From: Streptomyces aculeolatus
GTDB lineage: Bacteria > Actinomycetota > Actinomycetes > Streptomycetales > Streptomycetaceae
NCBI RefSeq assembly: GCF_020400605.1
Contig: NZ_JAINRD010000020.1
Location: forward strand, 62,001-126,000
Direction of reading: 5' to 3'
Length of the DNA: 64,000 bases
The position numbers and the translations under genes are program-made. The notes under the pieces are model-generated. The model had not been told where the DNA came from, did no database searches, and saw only the letters and a list, made by a program, of their open reading frames with translations. This document shows positions 42,234 through 51,292 of the stretch, one piece after another (position 1 is the first letter of the stretch; each line of letters begins with the position of its first letter).

Positions 42234-45200
42234 ATGACCGTCGACCGCGCCGGAAGAGCCGGTGATCACGCCTGCCGCCCCGGGACCGGGTGCTGTCCGC
42301 CGGGGAGCTCCGCGCCGCCGGACGGGCTCAACCGGCGCGGGTTCGTCGCGCTCGGGGCCGCCGCCGCCGTGGCCCTGGGCCTGCCGCCGCGCGGGGCCGT
42401 CGCCGTGCCCGCCGACAAGGGGCTGGGCGACGGGTGGTTCAAGGAGCTGCGGCGGCGCGGCGAGGGGACCGCGTACCGGGGGGAGGCGCTCACCAACGTC
42501 GGGATGCCCGTGGGCGGGGTGGCGGCCGGGCAGGTCTACCTCGCCGGCGACGGGCGGCTGTGGCTCTGGGAGGTCGACAACCCCGACAGCTTCCCGTACG
42601 GCGGGGCCGACTGGCAGGGGCTGCACTACGCCGAACCGCTGCCGTTCACCTCGCCGTTCGCCACCGGGTTCGCCCTGCGGTGGCAGCAGGAGAAGGGCCC
42701 CGGCGGGACCCGGGCGCTCGACGGCACGGGATTCGAGGACGTCGCGTTCCGCGGGCGCTACCCCGTCGGCACCGTCTCCTACGCCGACCCCGGCGTCCCG
42801 CTCGCCGTCACCCTGGAGGCGTACTCCCCCTTCGTCCCCACCGCCGTCGAGGACTCCTCGCTGCCCGTCACCGTCCTCGACTACGAGCTGCGCAACACCG
42901 GCAGCCGGCCCCTGACCGCCGAACTCCTCGGCTTCGCCGAGAACCCCGTCTGCCTGCGCAGCCGCACGGCCCAGCCGGTCACCCTCACCGCCGCCCCCTT
43001 CGAGGGCGACGCCGCCGGCGTGCAGTTCGGCGCCCGCGAGGGCACGCTCCCTCAACCCCCGCGCGAGGAAATCGTTTTCGAGGACTGGGAGCGCACCGAC
43101 TACGAAGGCTGGACCGTCACCGGCACCGCCTTCGGCGCCGGCCCCGTCACCGAGGCCGAGTGCCCCGACTACTTCAAGCGCTTCGGCGACCTCGGCGTCT
43201 CCGGCACCCGCTTCGTCACCTCCCACCACTTCCGCGGCGGCGGCGACGCCGCCGCGGCCGACGCCGCCCGGGGCAGGCTGGTCAGCGAGCCGTTCACCAT
43301 CGAGCGCCGCTACGTCGCCGTCGGCGTCGGCGGCGGCAGCCAGGCCGGCAAGGCATGCGTCAACGTCGTCGTCGACGGCGAGACCGTCGCCTCCTTCACC
43401 GGCCGCAACGCCGAGCCGATGGCCCCGCGCGCGTACGACGTCAGCGCCCACGAGGGCAAGCGGGCGACCATCGAGATCGTGGACGAGTCGACCGGCGGCT
43501 GGGGCCACCTCAACGTCGACCGCATCCGCTTCACCGACGCCCCCGTCGCGGAACAGCCCATGGGCGAGCTGACCGACAACGGCACCTTCGCGCTCGCCGC
43601 CGCCCACCCCGACGCCCGCGTCCGGCCCTCCGTCGCCGACTGGTCCACCCCCGGCGCGCTCTTCGACTCCGCCGACGCCCCCGCGGAGGCGGACGGCGGC
43701 CGCACGACCGTCGCGGGCACCGTCACCGTCCCCGTACGCCTCGCGCCCGGCGGGACGGCGCGCGTCCGCTTCGTCCTCGCCTGGCACTTCGACCGCGTCG
43801 ACCGGCAGCTCTTCGGCTACCTCACCGGCGCCGAGTCGCTGCGCCGGCACTACGGCACCCGCTTCGCCGACGCCCGCGCAGCCGCCGCCCACACCGCCGA
43901 GCGCGGCGGTGAACTCGCCGCGGCCACCCGCGAGTTCGTCCGCACCTGGTACGAGGACGCCACCCTCCCGCACTGGTTCCTCGAACGCACTCTCGCCCCC
44001 GCCTCCACCCTCGCCACCTCCACCGCCCACCGCTTCCAGGACGGCCGCTTCTACGCCTGGGAGGGCCTGTACTGCTGCGACGGCACCTGCACCCACGTCT
44101 GGAACTACGCCCAGTCCGTCGGCCGGCTCTTCCCCGCGCTGGAGCGCGACACCCGCGAGCGCGTCGACTTCGGCCTCGCCTTCCACGAGGACACCGGCGC
44201 CGTCGACTACCGCGGCGAGGCCGCCCGGCACGTCGCCCACGACGGCCAGTGCGGCAACGTGCTGCGCACGTACCGCGAGCACCTCATGGCCCCCGACACC
44301 GCGTTCCTCACGCGCGTCTGGCCGCGCGTGAAGAAGGCCACCGAGTACCTGATACGCGCCGACGCGCTCGACGGCCGCGAGGCCGACGGCGTACTCGAAG
44401 GCGAGCAGTACAACACCCTCGACGCCTCCTGGTACGGCGAGATCCCCTGGATCTCCGGCCTGTACGTCGCCGCCCTGCACGCCGCCGCGGCCATGGCCGA
44501 CGAGATGGCCGACGCCGCCTTCGCCGCCGAGTGCCGCGAGCTGGCCGCCCGCGGCACGAAGGAGCTGGAGGCGCGGATGTGGAACGAGCGCCACGGCTAC
44601 TTCGAGCACCTCGTCGACCCCGCCCACGCCGACGCCATCAACTCCAACCGGGGCTGCCACATCGACCAGATGTACGGCGAGACGTACGCCTTCCAGCTCG
44701 GACTGCCGCGCGTCTTCCCCGAGGACAAGGCGCGTACCGCGCTCGCGAACCTCTACCGGCACAACTTCCTGCCCGACGCGCAGTCCTACAAGGAGGTCTC
44801 CGGCATCCCCGGCGGCCGGATCTACTCCACCGCGGGCGAGGCGGGCACCGTCATGTGCACCTGGCCGTTCGGCGGCAGCGACACCGCGCCCGGCAGCGGC
44901 GAGCCGTTCGCCATCGGGTACTTCAACGAGGTGTGGACGGGGCAGGAGTACCAGTTCGCGGCCCACCTCATGCACGAGGGGATGACCGACGAGGCGCTGG
45001 CCGTCACGCGGGCCGTGCACGACCGGCACAGCGCGGAGAAGCGGAACCCGTACAACGAGATCGAGTGCTCCGACCACTACGCGCGCGCCATGATGAGCCA
45101 CGCCGTCTACCTCGCCGCCACCGGCTTCGACTACCACGGGCCGCGCGGGCGGCTCGGCTTCGCCCCGCGGCTCTGGGACGGGCGGGACTTCGCCGCCGCG

Positions 45201-45479
45201 TTCGTCACCGCCGAGGGCTGGGGCCTGTACCGCCAGCGCCGCCGGGGCCGCACGCTGACCGCCCGCGCGGAGCTGCGCCACGGGACGCTGCGGCTCACCT
45301 CCCTCGCCGCCCCCGCCCGCGCCGGCGCGCGGGCCGCCGCGGAGCGGATCGGGCGGGACGGGCGGCGGCACCGGGTCGCGGTGCTGCGGACGGCGGCGGA
45401 GAACGGGCGGACGGCGGCGGAGTTCGCCGAGGCGGTCACGCTGCGGGCCGGGGAGACGCTGGAGGTGACGTACCGGTGA
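42234..45479 (+). CDS. Tat-exported GH116-family glycoside hydrolase
   Basis: This 1081-residue protein is related to non-lysosomal glucosylceramidases and bacterial GH116 beta-glucosidases/xylosidases. A twin-arginine signal (LNRRGFVALGAAAAVALGL, about 32-50) directs folded export. An N-terminal beta-domain contains GMPVGGVAAGQVYLAGDGR. A lectin-like insertion (about 280-436; FTIERRYVAVGVGGG and STGGWGHLNVDRIRF) resembles the module seen beside GH32 enzymes. The C-terminal alpha/alpha barrel carries AWEGLYCCDGTCTHVWNYAQ, EGEQYNTLDASWYGE and IECSDHYARAMMSHA. Cys-rich CCDGTCTH is notable. GGGAGGG precedes ATG 42234. It overlaps a CobW-type gene (GTGA). Confidence 0.85.
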   Translation: MTVDRAGRAGDHACRPGTGCCPPGSSAPPDGLNRRGFVALGAAAAVALGLPPRGAVAVPADKGLGDGWFKELRRRGEGTAYRGEALTNVGMPVGGVAAGQVYLAGDGRLWLWEVDNPDSFPYGGADWQGLHYAEPLPFTSPFATGFALRWQQEKGPGGTRALDGTGFEDVAFRGRYPVGTVSYADPGVPLAVTLEAYSPFVPTAVEDSSLPVTVLDYELRNTGSRPLTAELLGFAENPVCLRSRTAQPVTLTAAPFEGDAAGVQFGAREGTLPQPPREEIVFEDWERTDYEGWTVTGTAFGAGPVTEAECPDYFKRFGDLGVSGTRFVTSHHFRGGGDAAAADAARGRLVSEPFTIERRYVAVGVGGGSQAGKACVNVVVDGETVASFTGRNAEPMAPRAYDVSAHEGKRATIEIVDESTGGWGHLNVDRIRFTDAPVAEQPMGELTDNGTFALAAAHPDARVRPSVADWSTPGALFDSADAPAEADGGRTTVAGTVTVPVRLAPGGTARVRFVLAWHFDRVDRQLFGYLTGAESLRRHYGTRFADARAAAAHTAERGGELAAATREFVRTWYEDATLPHWFLERTLAPASTLATSTAHRFQDGRFYAWEGLYCCDGTCTHVWNYAQSVGRLFPALERDTRERVDFGLAFHEDTGAVDYRGEAARHVAHDGQCGNVLRTYREHLMAPDTAFLTRVWPRVKKATEYLIRADALDGREADGVLEGEQYNTLDASWYGEIPWISGLYVAALHAAAAMADEMADAAFAAECRELAARGTKELEARMWNERHGYFEHLVDPAHADAINSNRGCHIDQMYGETYAFQLGLPRVFPEDKARTALANLYRHNFLPDAQSYKEVSGIPGGRIYSTAGEAGTVMCTWPFGGSDTAPGSGEPFAIGYFNEVWTGQEYQFAAHLMHEGMTDEALAVTRAVHDRHSAEKRNPYNEIECSDHYARAMMSHAVYLAATGFDYHGPRGRLGFAPRLWDGRDFAAAFVTAEGWGLYRQRRRGRTLTARAELRHGTLRLTSLAAPARAGARAAAERIGRDGRRHRVAVLRTAAENGRTAAEFAEAVTLRAGETLEVTYR

Positions 45480-46747
45480 CGGGACGGGACGCACCGGCGT
45501 CCGCCCCGGTGACCTTCGCCGTCGTCGGCGGCTTCCTCGGCGCCGGCAAGACCACCACCCTCGCCGCCCTCGCCCGCGAACTGACCGCCCGCGGGCGGCG
45601 GGTGGCGCTCGTCGCCAACGACCAGGGCGACGAGCTCGTCGACACGCGCCTCGCCGAGGCCGCCGCCGGCTGGGCCGGGGAGGTCACCGGCGGCTGCTTC
45701 TGCTGCCGCTTCGAGGACCTGCTCGACGTCGTCACACGGGCCGTCGAGGAGTACGGCGCGGACACCGTCCTCGCGGAGGCGGTCGGCAGCTGTACGGACC
45801 TGCAAGCGACGGTCGTACGGCCGCTGCACCGGCGGTACGGGGCGCGGTTCCGCGTCGCGCCGCTGCTCACGGTGGTCGACCCGGCCCGGTTCGCGGCCAT
45901 CGGGCGGGCCGGGGAGGCCGACCTCGCGTACCTCTTCGACCGGCAGCTCGCCGACGCCGACGTGATCGCGCTCAACAAGGCGGACGCCGTGGACCCGGCG
46001 CTGTCGGCCGCGGTGCGGACCGCGCTGGCGGCACTGCACCCCCGCACGCCGGTGCTGACGTACTCGGCCCGTACGGGCACGGGCCTGCCGGCGCTCACCG
46101 AAACGCTGACGGCGCCGACCCCCGCGCCCCCGGCGCCGGACGCGGCCGCCGCGGCGGCCCCCGCGGCGCGCGAGGCGCCAACTCCGGCAGGCGGCCCCGG
46201 CGGCCGGATCGCGCCCGCGGCGCCCGCCGGGTCCGGCGACCACGCCGGTCCCGCCGGTCCCGGCACCACCACCGGTCGGAACCGCGACCTCGTCATCGAC
46301 TACGACCGCTACGCCGCCGCCGAGGCCCGCCTCGCCTGGCTCAACCACACCGCCGAGGTCCGCGCCCCGCGCTCCGCCGCCGGCTTCCCCTCCGCCCGCT
46401 GGGCCGCCACCCTGCTCGCCGAACTGACCGCAGGCGCCGCCCTCGTCGGCCACGCCAAGGTCCACCTCACCGCGCCCGACGGCCGGACGACGAAGGCGTC
46501 CGCGGTCGGCGACGGCCGGGCACCGGCGGTGGACGCCGACGGCGGCGCGATGCGGTCGGCGCGGGCGCTGGTCAACGCGCGACTCGTCTGCCCCGCGGCG
46601 GAGCTGGACGCCGCCCTGGCCGCGGCGGTACGCGCCGCCGACGCCGCGGCGGGCGCGGCGACGTCGGCCCCGGCGCAGCCCGCGGCGTTCCACCCGGCGT
46701 ACCCCCGCCCCGTCCACCGCCTCCCGGCAGAGCCGCCCCCGCGGTGA
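45476..46747 (+). CDS. CobW/G3E-family metal-binding GTPase
   Basis: This 423-residue P-loop GTPase of the family that delivers metals (Zn, Co, Ni) to client proteins has Walker A GGFLGAGKTT (18-27), the metal-binding GGCFCC (72-77, CxCC type) and guanine motif NKAD (167-170). An Ala/Pro/Gly-rich spacer (about 215-270) leads to a CobW C-terminal domain. The GTG start at 45476 overlaps the GH116 stop by 4 bp, with GGAGG about 10 bp upstream. The coupling suggests that it serves the GH116 enzyme; this is inference, since GH116 enzymes are not generally known to need a chaperone. Confidence 0.87.
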   Translation: MTGRDAPASAPVTFAVVGGFLGAGKTTTLAALARELTARGRRVALVANDQGDELVDTRLAEAAAGWAGEVTGGCFCCRFEDLLDVVTRAVEEYGADTVLAEAVGSCTDLQATVVRPLHRRYGARFRVAPLLTVVDPARFAAIGRAGEADLAYLFDRQLADADVIALNKADAVDPALSAAVRTALAALHPRTPVLTYSARTGTGLPALTETLTAPTPAPPAPDAAAAAAPAAREAPTPAGGPGGRIAPAAPAGSGDHAGPAGPGTTTGRNRDLVIDYDRYAAAEARLAWLNHTAEVRAPRSAAGFPSARWAATLLAELTAGAALVGHAKVHLTAPDGRTTKASAVGDGRAPAVDADGGAMRSARALVNARLVCPAAELDAALAAAVRAADAAAGAATSAPAQPAAFHPAYPRPVHRLPAEPPPR

Positions 46748-46769
46748 CGGCCACCGCGACGGACACCGC

Positions 46770-46869
46770 GACGGCCCGCCGGGACCGCCGCCGCGACGGC
46801 CCGCCGGGACCGCCGCCGCGACGGCCCGCCGGGACCGCCGCCGCGACGGCCCGCCGGGACCGCCGCCGC
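46770..46869. repeat. Tandem repeat, 25 bp x 4
   Basis: Four identical or near-identical 25-bp units beginning GACGGCCCGCCGGGAC start at 46770, 46795, 46820 and 46845, with a partial fifth at 46870. The array begins 23 bp after the CobW stop. The unit is not a multiple of 3, lies outside genes and is GC-only, so it is a non-coding minisatellite. There are no spacers, so it is not a CRISPR array. Confidence 0.85.
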
Positions 46870-47051
46870 GACGGCCGCCCTGCCCCGCCGTGACCGCCCC
46901 GCCGCCTCCCCCCGGGACCGCCGCCGCCCCCGCCGCCGGGAGCCCGTCCCGAAACGTCCCGCCCCCGCCCCTGTTACATCCGCATGACCCCGTAAAACCC
47001 CTGCTCCAGCCCCCGCACCGCCCCCCTCCACCCGCCCGGAACACCGAAATC

Positions 47052-47106
47052 TCACCTGTCAACCCCGCCTCCCGTGAGGGCAAGGTTGCGCCCGCGTCAC
47101 CTGTCA
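47052..47106. promoter_or_regulatory. Repeated TCACCTGTCA motif upstream of narK
   Basis: TCACCTGTCA occurs at 47052-47061 and again at 47097-47106, exactly 45 bp apart, in the less GC-rich 3' half of the 458-bp gap before narK. GTTAC at 46973-46977, followed after six bases by ATGAC, looks like part of a GlnR-type box. NnaR or GlnR, regulators of nitrate assimilation, are candidate binders. The rest of the gap (46748-47205) holds the tandem repeat and no gene. Confidence 0.45.
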
Positions 47107-47205
47107 GCACAGTCTGGAAACCCGCCGTCCCTACGGTCACCCTGAACCAGATCCGCCGCCCCCCGCGGGCCGGCGGCCCGCCGACGAAGGGCAGGGACGG
47201 CTGCG

Positions 47206-48591
47206 ATGACCGGCTCCGGGCAGACCGCGCGCAGGGGGAAGCGCTGGATCGAGGAGTGGGATCCCGAGGACGAGGCGTTCTGGGCGGAGAAGGGGGAGAA
47301 GACCGCCAACCGCAACCTCCTCTACTCCGTCTTCTCCGAGCACATCGGCTTCTCCATCTGGACTCTCTTCTCCGTGCTCGTCCTCTTCATGGGCGACGAG
47401 TACGGCATCGACGCCGCCGGGAAGTTCTTCCTCGTCTCCGTCGCCACCCTCGTCGGCGCCTGCGTGCGCGTGCCGTACACCTTCGCCGTCGCCCGCTTCG
47501 GCGGCCGCAACTGGACGGTGTTCAGCGCCCTGATGCTCCTGCTGCCGACCGCCGCCGCGTTCGCCGTGATGGAGCCGGGAACGTCGTATGGCACTTTCTT
47601 GCTGGTCGCCGCGCTCGCCGGGGTCGGCGGGGGCAACTTCGCCTCGTCGATGACGAACATCAACGCCTTCTTCCCGCTGCACCGCAAGGGCTGGGCCCTC
47701 GGGCTCAACGCCGGCGGCGGCAACATAGGCGTGCCCGTCATCCAGCTCGCCGCGCTGCTCGTCATCGCCGTCGCCGGGGACGGCCGGCCGCGCGTGCTGC
47801 TCGCCGTCTACATGCCGCTCATCCTCGTCGCCGCCGCGCTCGCCTGGCTGCGGATGGACAACCTGGCGCCGGTACGGAACGACACCGGCGCGGCGAAGGA
47901 GTCCGTCCGGGACGCGCACACGTGGATCATGTCCTTCCTGTACATCGGCACCTTCGGCTCGTTCATCGGCTACAGCTTCGCCTTCGGGCTGGTGCTCCAG
48001 ACCCAGTTCGACCGCACCCCGCTCCAGGCCGCGGCCGTCACGTTCATCGGGCCGCTGCTCGGCTCGGTGATCCGGCCGGTCGGCGGGTGGCTGGCCGACC
48101 GGTACGGCGGGGCGCGGATCACGCTGTGGAACTTCGCCGCGATGGCCGGCGCGACGGCCGTCGTCGTCTTCGCGTCCGTACGCGAGTCGCTGCCCGTGTA
48201 CCTGGTGGGCTTCGTCGCGCTGTTCCTCTTCTCCGGGCTCGGCAACGGCTCCACGTACAAGATGATCCCCGGCATCTACCAGGCGAAGGCCCTGGCCATG
48301 GGGCTGCGGGGCGAGCAGGCGAACACGTACGCCAGGAGGCTGTCCGGCGCCGCCATCGGCCTCATCGGCGCGGTCGGGGCGCTCGGCGGGCTCGGCATCA
48401 ACCTCGCCTTCCGGCAGTCCTTCCTCGCCAACGGCAACGGCACGGCCGCCTGCGTGGCCTTCCTCGTCTTCTACGCTGTGTGCTTCGTGGTGACCTGGGC
48501 CGTGTACCTGCGCGGGCCGCGCACGCCCGCCGCGCGCGGCGACGGCGCGGACGGCCCGCAGCCGCGGACCCCCGCGTACGCGGGGGTGTGA
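47206..48591 (+). CDS. Nitrate/nitrite transporter NarK (MFS)
   Basis: This 461-residue membrane protein has about 12 helices. The nitrate signature GGGNFASSMTNINAFFP and the second-half motif GLGNGSTYKMIPG are conserved in NarK/NasA transporters, which exchange or import nitrate and nitrite. The N-terminus (IEEWDPEDEAFWAEKGEK) is the cytoplasmic extension typical of actinobacterial members. ATG at 47206 with GGGACGG upstream. The following gene encodes the nitrate regulator NnaR, 51 bp downstream on the same strand. Confidence 0.93.
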   Translation: MTGSGQTARRGKRWIEEWDPEDEAFWAEKGEKTANRNLLYSVFSEHIGFSIWTLFSVLVLFMGDEYGIDAAGKFFLVSVATLVGACVRVPYTFAVARFGGRNWTVFSALMLLLPTAAAFAVMEPGTSYGTFLLVAALAGVGGGNFASSMTNINAFFPLHRKGWALGLNAGGGNIGVPVIQLAALLVIAVAGDGRPRVLLAVYMPLILVAAALAWLRMDNLAPVRNDTGAAKESVRDAHTWIMSFLYIGTFGSFIGYSFAFGLVLQTQFDRTPLQAAAVTFIGPLLGSVIRPVGGWLADRYGGARITLWNFAAMAGATAVVVFASVRESLPVYLVGFVALFLFSGLGNGSTYKMIPGIYQAKALAMGLRGEQANTYARRLSGAAIGLIGAVGALGGLGINLAFRQSFLANGNGTAACVAFLVFYAVCFVVTWAVYLRGPRTPAARGDGADGPQPRTPAYAGV

Positions 48592-48642
48592 GCGCAGCAC
48601 CATGGCACGGCACGAACGGCACCGACCGGGGAGCAGCGAATC

Positions 48643-49782
48643 ATGACCGTACCCACCGAGGTCAAACCCCTGGAGGGCTTCTCCGTCGGCGTCACGGCCG
48701 CACGCCGAGCGGACGAGCTGAGCACCCTGCTGTCGCGGCGCGGCGCGATCGTGTACCGCGCGCCCGCGCTGCGGATCGTGCCCCTGCACGACGACGACGA
48801 GTTGCTGAACACGACGAAGGCGCTCATCGGCGACCCGCCGGACGTCGTCGTCGCCACCACCGCCATCGGCTTCCGCGGCTGGGTCGAGGCCGCGGGCGGC
48901 TGGGGCCTCGGCGACGCGCTTCTCGACAAGCTGGCGGGCGTCGAACTGCTGGCGCGCGGGCCGAAGGTGCGCGGGGCGATCCGGGCGGCGGGGCTGACCG
49001 AGTCGTGGTCGCCGGCGTCGGAGTCGATGGCGGAGGTGCTGGAGCGGTTGCTCGCCGAGGGCGTCGAGGGCCGGCGGGTGGCGCTGCAGCAGCACGGCGA
49101 GCCGCTGCCGGGGTTCGTCGAGTCGCTACGGGCCGCGGGCGCGGACGTCATCGTCGTACCCGTCTACCGCTGGATGCCGCCGGAGGACCCGGCGCCGCTG
49201 GACCGGCTGCTGGACGCGGTCGTGGTCCGCGGCGTGGACGCGGTGACGTTCACCAGCGCCCCGGCCGCGGCGAGCTTCCTGGACCGGGCGGCGACCCGGC
49301 ACTGCCGCGACGAGGTCCTCGACGCCCTGCGCCACGAAGTGCTGCCGGCCTGCGTCGGGCCGCTCACGGCGCTGCCGCTGGAGCGGCACGACGTGCCGAC
49401 CGCCCAGCCGGAGCGCTACCGCCTCGGCCCTCTCGTGCAGCTCGTCGCCCTCGAACTCCCCGCCCGCGTACGGTCGCTGCCGCTCGCGGGGCACCGCGTG
49501 GACATCCGCGGCCACGCCGTGATCATCGACGGCGTGCTGCGGCCCGTGCCGCCCGCCGGCATGTCGCTGCTGCGCACCCTGGCCCACCGGCCGGGCTGGG
49601 TCGTCTCCCGCGCGGAGCTGCTGCGCGCGCTGCCCGGCGCGGGCAGCGACGAGCACGCGGTGGAGACGGCGATGACCCGGCTGCGTACGGCCCTGGGGGT
49701 GCCGAAGCTCATCCAGACGGTCGTCAAGCGCGGCTACCGCCTCTCCCTGGACCCGCACACCGACGACAAGTACGACGAGTAG
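48643..49782 (+). CDS. NnaR-type regulator (uroporphyrinogen-III synthase domain plus winged helix)
   Basis: This 379-residue protein has an N-terminal HemD-like domain (about 10-265) fused to a C-terminal OmpR-type winged helix (about 285-372: LLRTLAHRPGWVVSRAELLR, then VETAMTRLRTAL and VVKRGYRL). In S. coelicolor, NnaR with this layout activates nitrate/nitrite assimilation genes together with GlnR. The position directly after narK supports that role. The HemD part is thought to be regulatory rather than a true haem-pathway enzyme. ATG at 48643. Confidence 0.88.
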   Translation: MTVPTEVKPLEGFSVGVTAARRADELSTLLSRRGAIVYRAPALRIVPLHDDDELLNTTKALIGDPPDVVVATTAIGFRGWVEAAGGWGLGDALLDKLAGVELLARGPKVRGAIRAAGLTESWSPASESMAEVLERLLAEGVEGRRVALQQHGEPLPGFVESLRAAGADVIVVPVYRWMPPEDPAPLDRLLDAVVVRGVDAVTFTSAPAAASFLDRAATRHCRDEVLDALRHEVLPACVGPLTALPLERHDVPTAQPERYRLGPLVQLVALELPARVRSLPLAGHRVDIRGHAVIIDGVLRPVPPAGMSLLRTLAHRPGWVVSRAELLRALPGAGSDEHAVETAMTRLRTALGVPKLIQTVVKRGYRLSLDPHTDDKYDE

Positions 49783-49912
49783 GGCGGGAACCGCGGCCGT
49801 CCCGCGGAAGCCGCGCCGGCCGCGGCCCGTCCCGTGGTCCGGTTCGAGGAGTGGCCGCGGTGCGTTGAACGCCCCCGCGGCGATCTCCGTACTCCTCGAC
49901 CGGAGGTGAGGG

Positions 49913-50461
49913 ATGCGGGACGATGCCGTGGTGGCAGCGCAGCGCTCGAAGCCGACTCCCGACGAGGAGTTGATGCGGGTCCTCTACCGCGAGCACGCGG
50001 GCCCGCTGTTCGGCTTCGTGCTGCGCCTGGTCGCCGGCGACCGGCACCGGGCGGAGGACGTCGTACAGGAGACGCTGCTGCGCGCCTGGCGGCACGCCGA
50101 CGAACTGGCGGCCGCCGACGGCTCCGTGCGGCCGTGGCTCGTCACCGTGGCCCGCCGGATAGTGATCGACGGGCACCGCAGCAGGCAGGCGCGCCCGCGC
50201 GAGACGGACTCCGCGCCGCTGGAGAGCGTCCCGGCCGCCGACGACACCGACCGGGTGCTGCGGCTGATGACGATCTCCGACGCGCTCGCCGACCTGACCC
50301 CTGCCCACCGCGCCGCGCTGGTGGAGACGTACTTCAAGGGGCGGACGGCGAACGAGGCGGCCGAGGTGCTGGGCGTCCCGGCGGGGACGGTGCGCTCACG
50401 GGTGTTCTACGCGCTGCGCTCGCTGCGGTTGTCGCTGGAGGAACGGGGAGTGGTGCCGTGA
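49913..50461 (+). CDS. ECF sigma factor (SigU-like)
   Basis: This 182-residue extracytoplasmic-function sigma factor has region 2 at about 20-90 (YREHAGPLFGFVLRLVAGD, VVQETLLRAWRHA) and region 4 at about 120-178 (NEAAEVLGVPAGTVRSRVFY, the HTH contacting the -35 box). GGAGG lies 6 bp before ATG 49913. Its stop overlaps the anti-sigma start (GTGA). Location beside the anti-sigma, HelR, malic enzyme and HU genes matches S. coelicolor sigU; the symbol rests on that synteny. Confidence 0.9.
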   Translation: MRDDAVVAAQRSKPTPDEELMRVLYREHAGPLFGFVLRLVAGDRHRAEDVVQETLLRAWRHADELAAADGSVRPWLVTVARRIVIDGHRSRQARPRETDSAPLESVPAADDTDRVLRLMTISDALADLTPAHRAALVETYFKGRTANEAAEVLGVPAGTVRSRVFYALRSLRLSLEERGVVP

Positions 50462-51177
50462 CCGAGCAACGGCATCCGGACGTCGGGGCGTACGCGATCG
50501 GCGCGCTGGAACAGGACGAGGCGGAGCGGTTCGAGGAGCACCTCGCCGGGTGCGAGCGGTGCGCCGACGCGCTGGCGGAGCTGGTGCCGGTCGCCGACAT
50601 GCTGGCGGACGTGCCGCCGCCGCAGGAGCCGCCGCCGGGCGCGCTCGACCGGCTGCTGACGGAGCTGACGGTGGTACGGGCCCGGCAGCGGCAGGTGCGC
50701 CGGAAGCTGGTCGTCGCGGTGACGGCGGCGGCGGTGGTGGCGGTCGCGGCGCCGGTGGTGACGGCGGTGGTGCTGACCGGCGACGAGCCGGCGGCGGAGC
50801 AGCGGCGGGCGGACGTGTCGGGGCAGGAGGTCAGGGCCGTCGACCCGGAGACGGGCGTGGAGGCCAGGATCAGGCTGCGCCCGGTGACGTGGGGGACGAG
50901 CGTGGACCTGGACCTGCGCGGGGTCACGGGCCCGCGCCGGTGCGACCTCCAGGCGGTGGGCAAGGACGGCTCGCACGAGACGGTGACCAGCTGGGGCGTC
51001 CCGGCGGACGGCTACGGGGCCGGGAACGGCAGGAACGCGGGCGCCAGCGGCCAGGGCGGCGGGAACAGCCTGCGGACCTCCGGGGGGACGAGCATGTCGC
51101 CGGACGACATCGACCACTTCGAGGTGGTCACGTCGGAGGGCGACCGCCTGGTGATGGTCCCGGCGGAGGCCGGCTGA
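50458..51177 (+). CDS. Transmembrane zinc anti-sigma factor (RsuA-like)
   Basis: This 239-residue protein has an N-terminal ASD/ZAS domain that binds the sigma factor. The zinc motif is HLAGCERC (His-x3-Cys-x2-Cys, about residues 27-34) after DVGAYAIGALEQDEAERFEEH. A single membrane helix lies at about 83-108 (VVAVTAAAVVAVAAPVVTAVVL). The extracellular C-terminal domain has a Gly/Asn/Ser-rich stretch and is a sensor of unknown signal. GTG start at 50458, coupled to the sigma gene. Confidence 0.88.
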   Translation: MTEQRHPDVGAYAIGALEQDEAERFEEHLAGCERCADALAELVPVADMLADVPPPQEPPPGALDRLLTELTVVRARQRQVRRKLVVAVTAAAVVAVAAPVVTAVVLTGDEPAAEQRRADVSGQEVRAVDPETGVEARIRLRPVTWGTSVDLDLRGVTGPRRCDLQAVGKDGSHETVTSWGVPADGYGAGNGRNAGASGQGGGNSLRTSGGTSMSPDDIDHFEVVTSEGDRLVMVPAEAG

Positions 51178-51292
51178 CGCACCCGCCCGGCCCGGCCGCC
51201 GCCACACCCCCGCCGACCTGGGCCGACCTCCGGTCACTCCTTCGCGAGAGGTAAGATGAACGGCTGCCTTGTCCGTACGAAGGGGGCCGCGG

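Noticed and set aside
42198..45494. Very long minus-strand open frame opposite the GH116 gene
   Set aside because: Its Val/Gly/Ala/Glu-rich translation has no domain and mirrors codon bias of the real gene; the plus strand has a signal, motifs and a ribosome site.
46770..46869. Tandem 25-bp units as a possible CRISPR array
   Set aside because: Units are directly adjacent with no unique spacers, and no cas genes are present.
45131..47140. Minus-strand Gly/Arg-rich open frame across the CobW gene and repeats
   Set aside because: Low-complexity shadow without start signals or motifs; the CobW frame has Walker A, GGCFCC and NKAD motifs.
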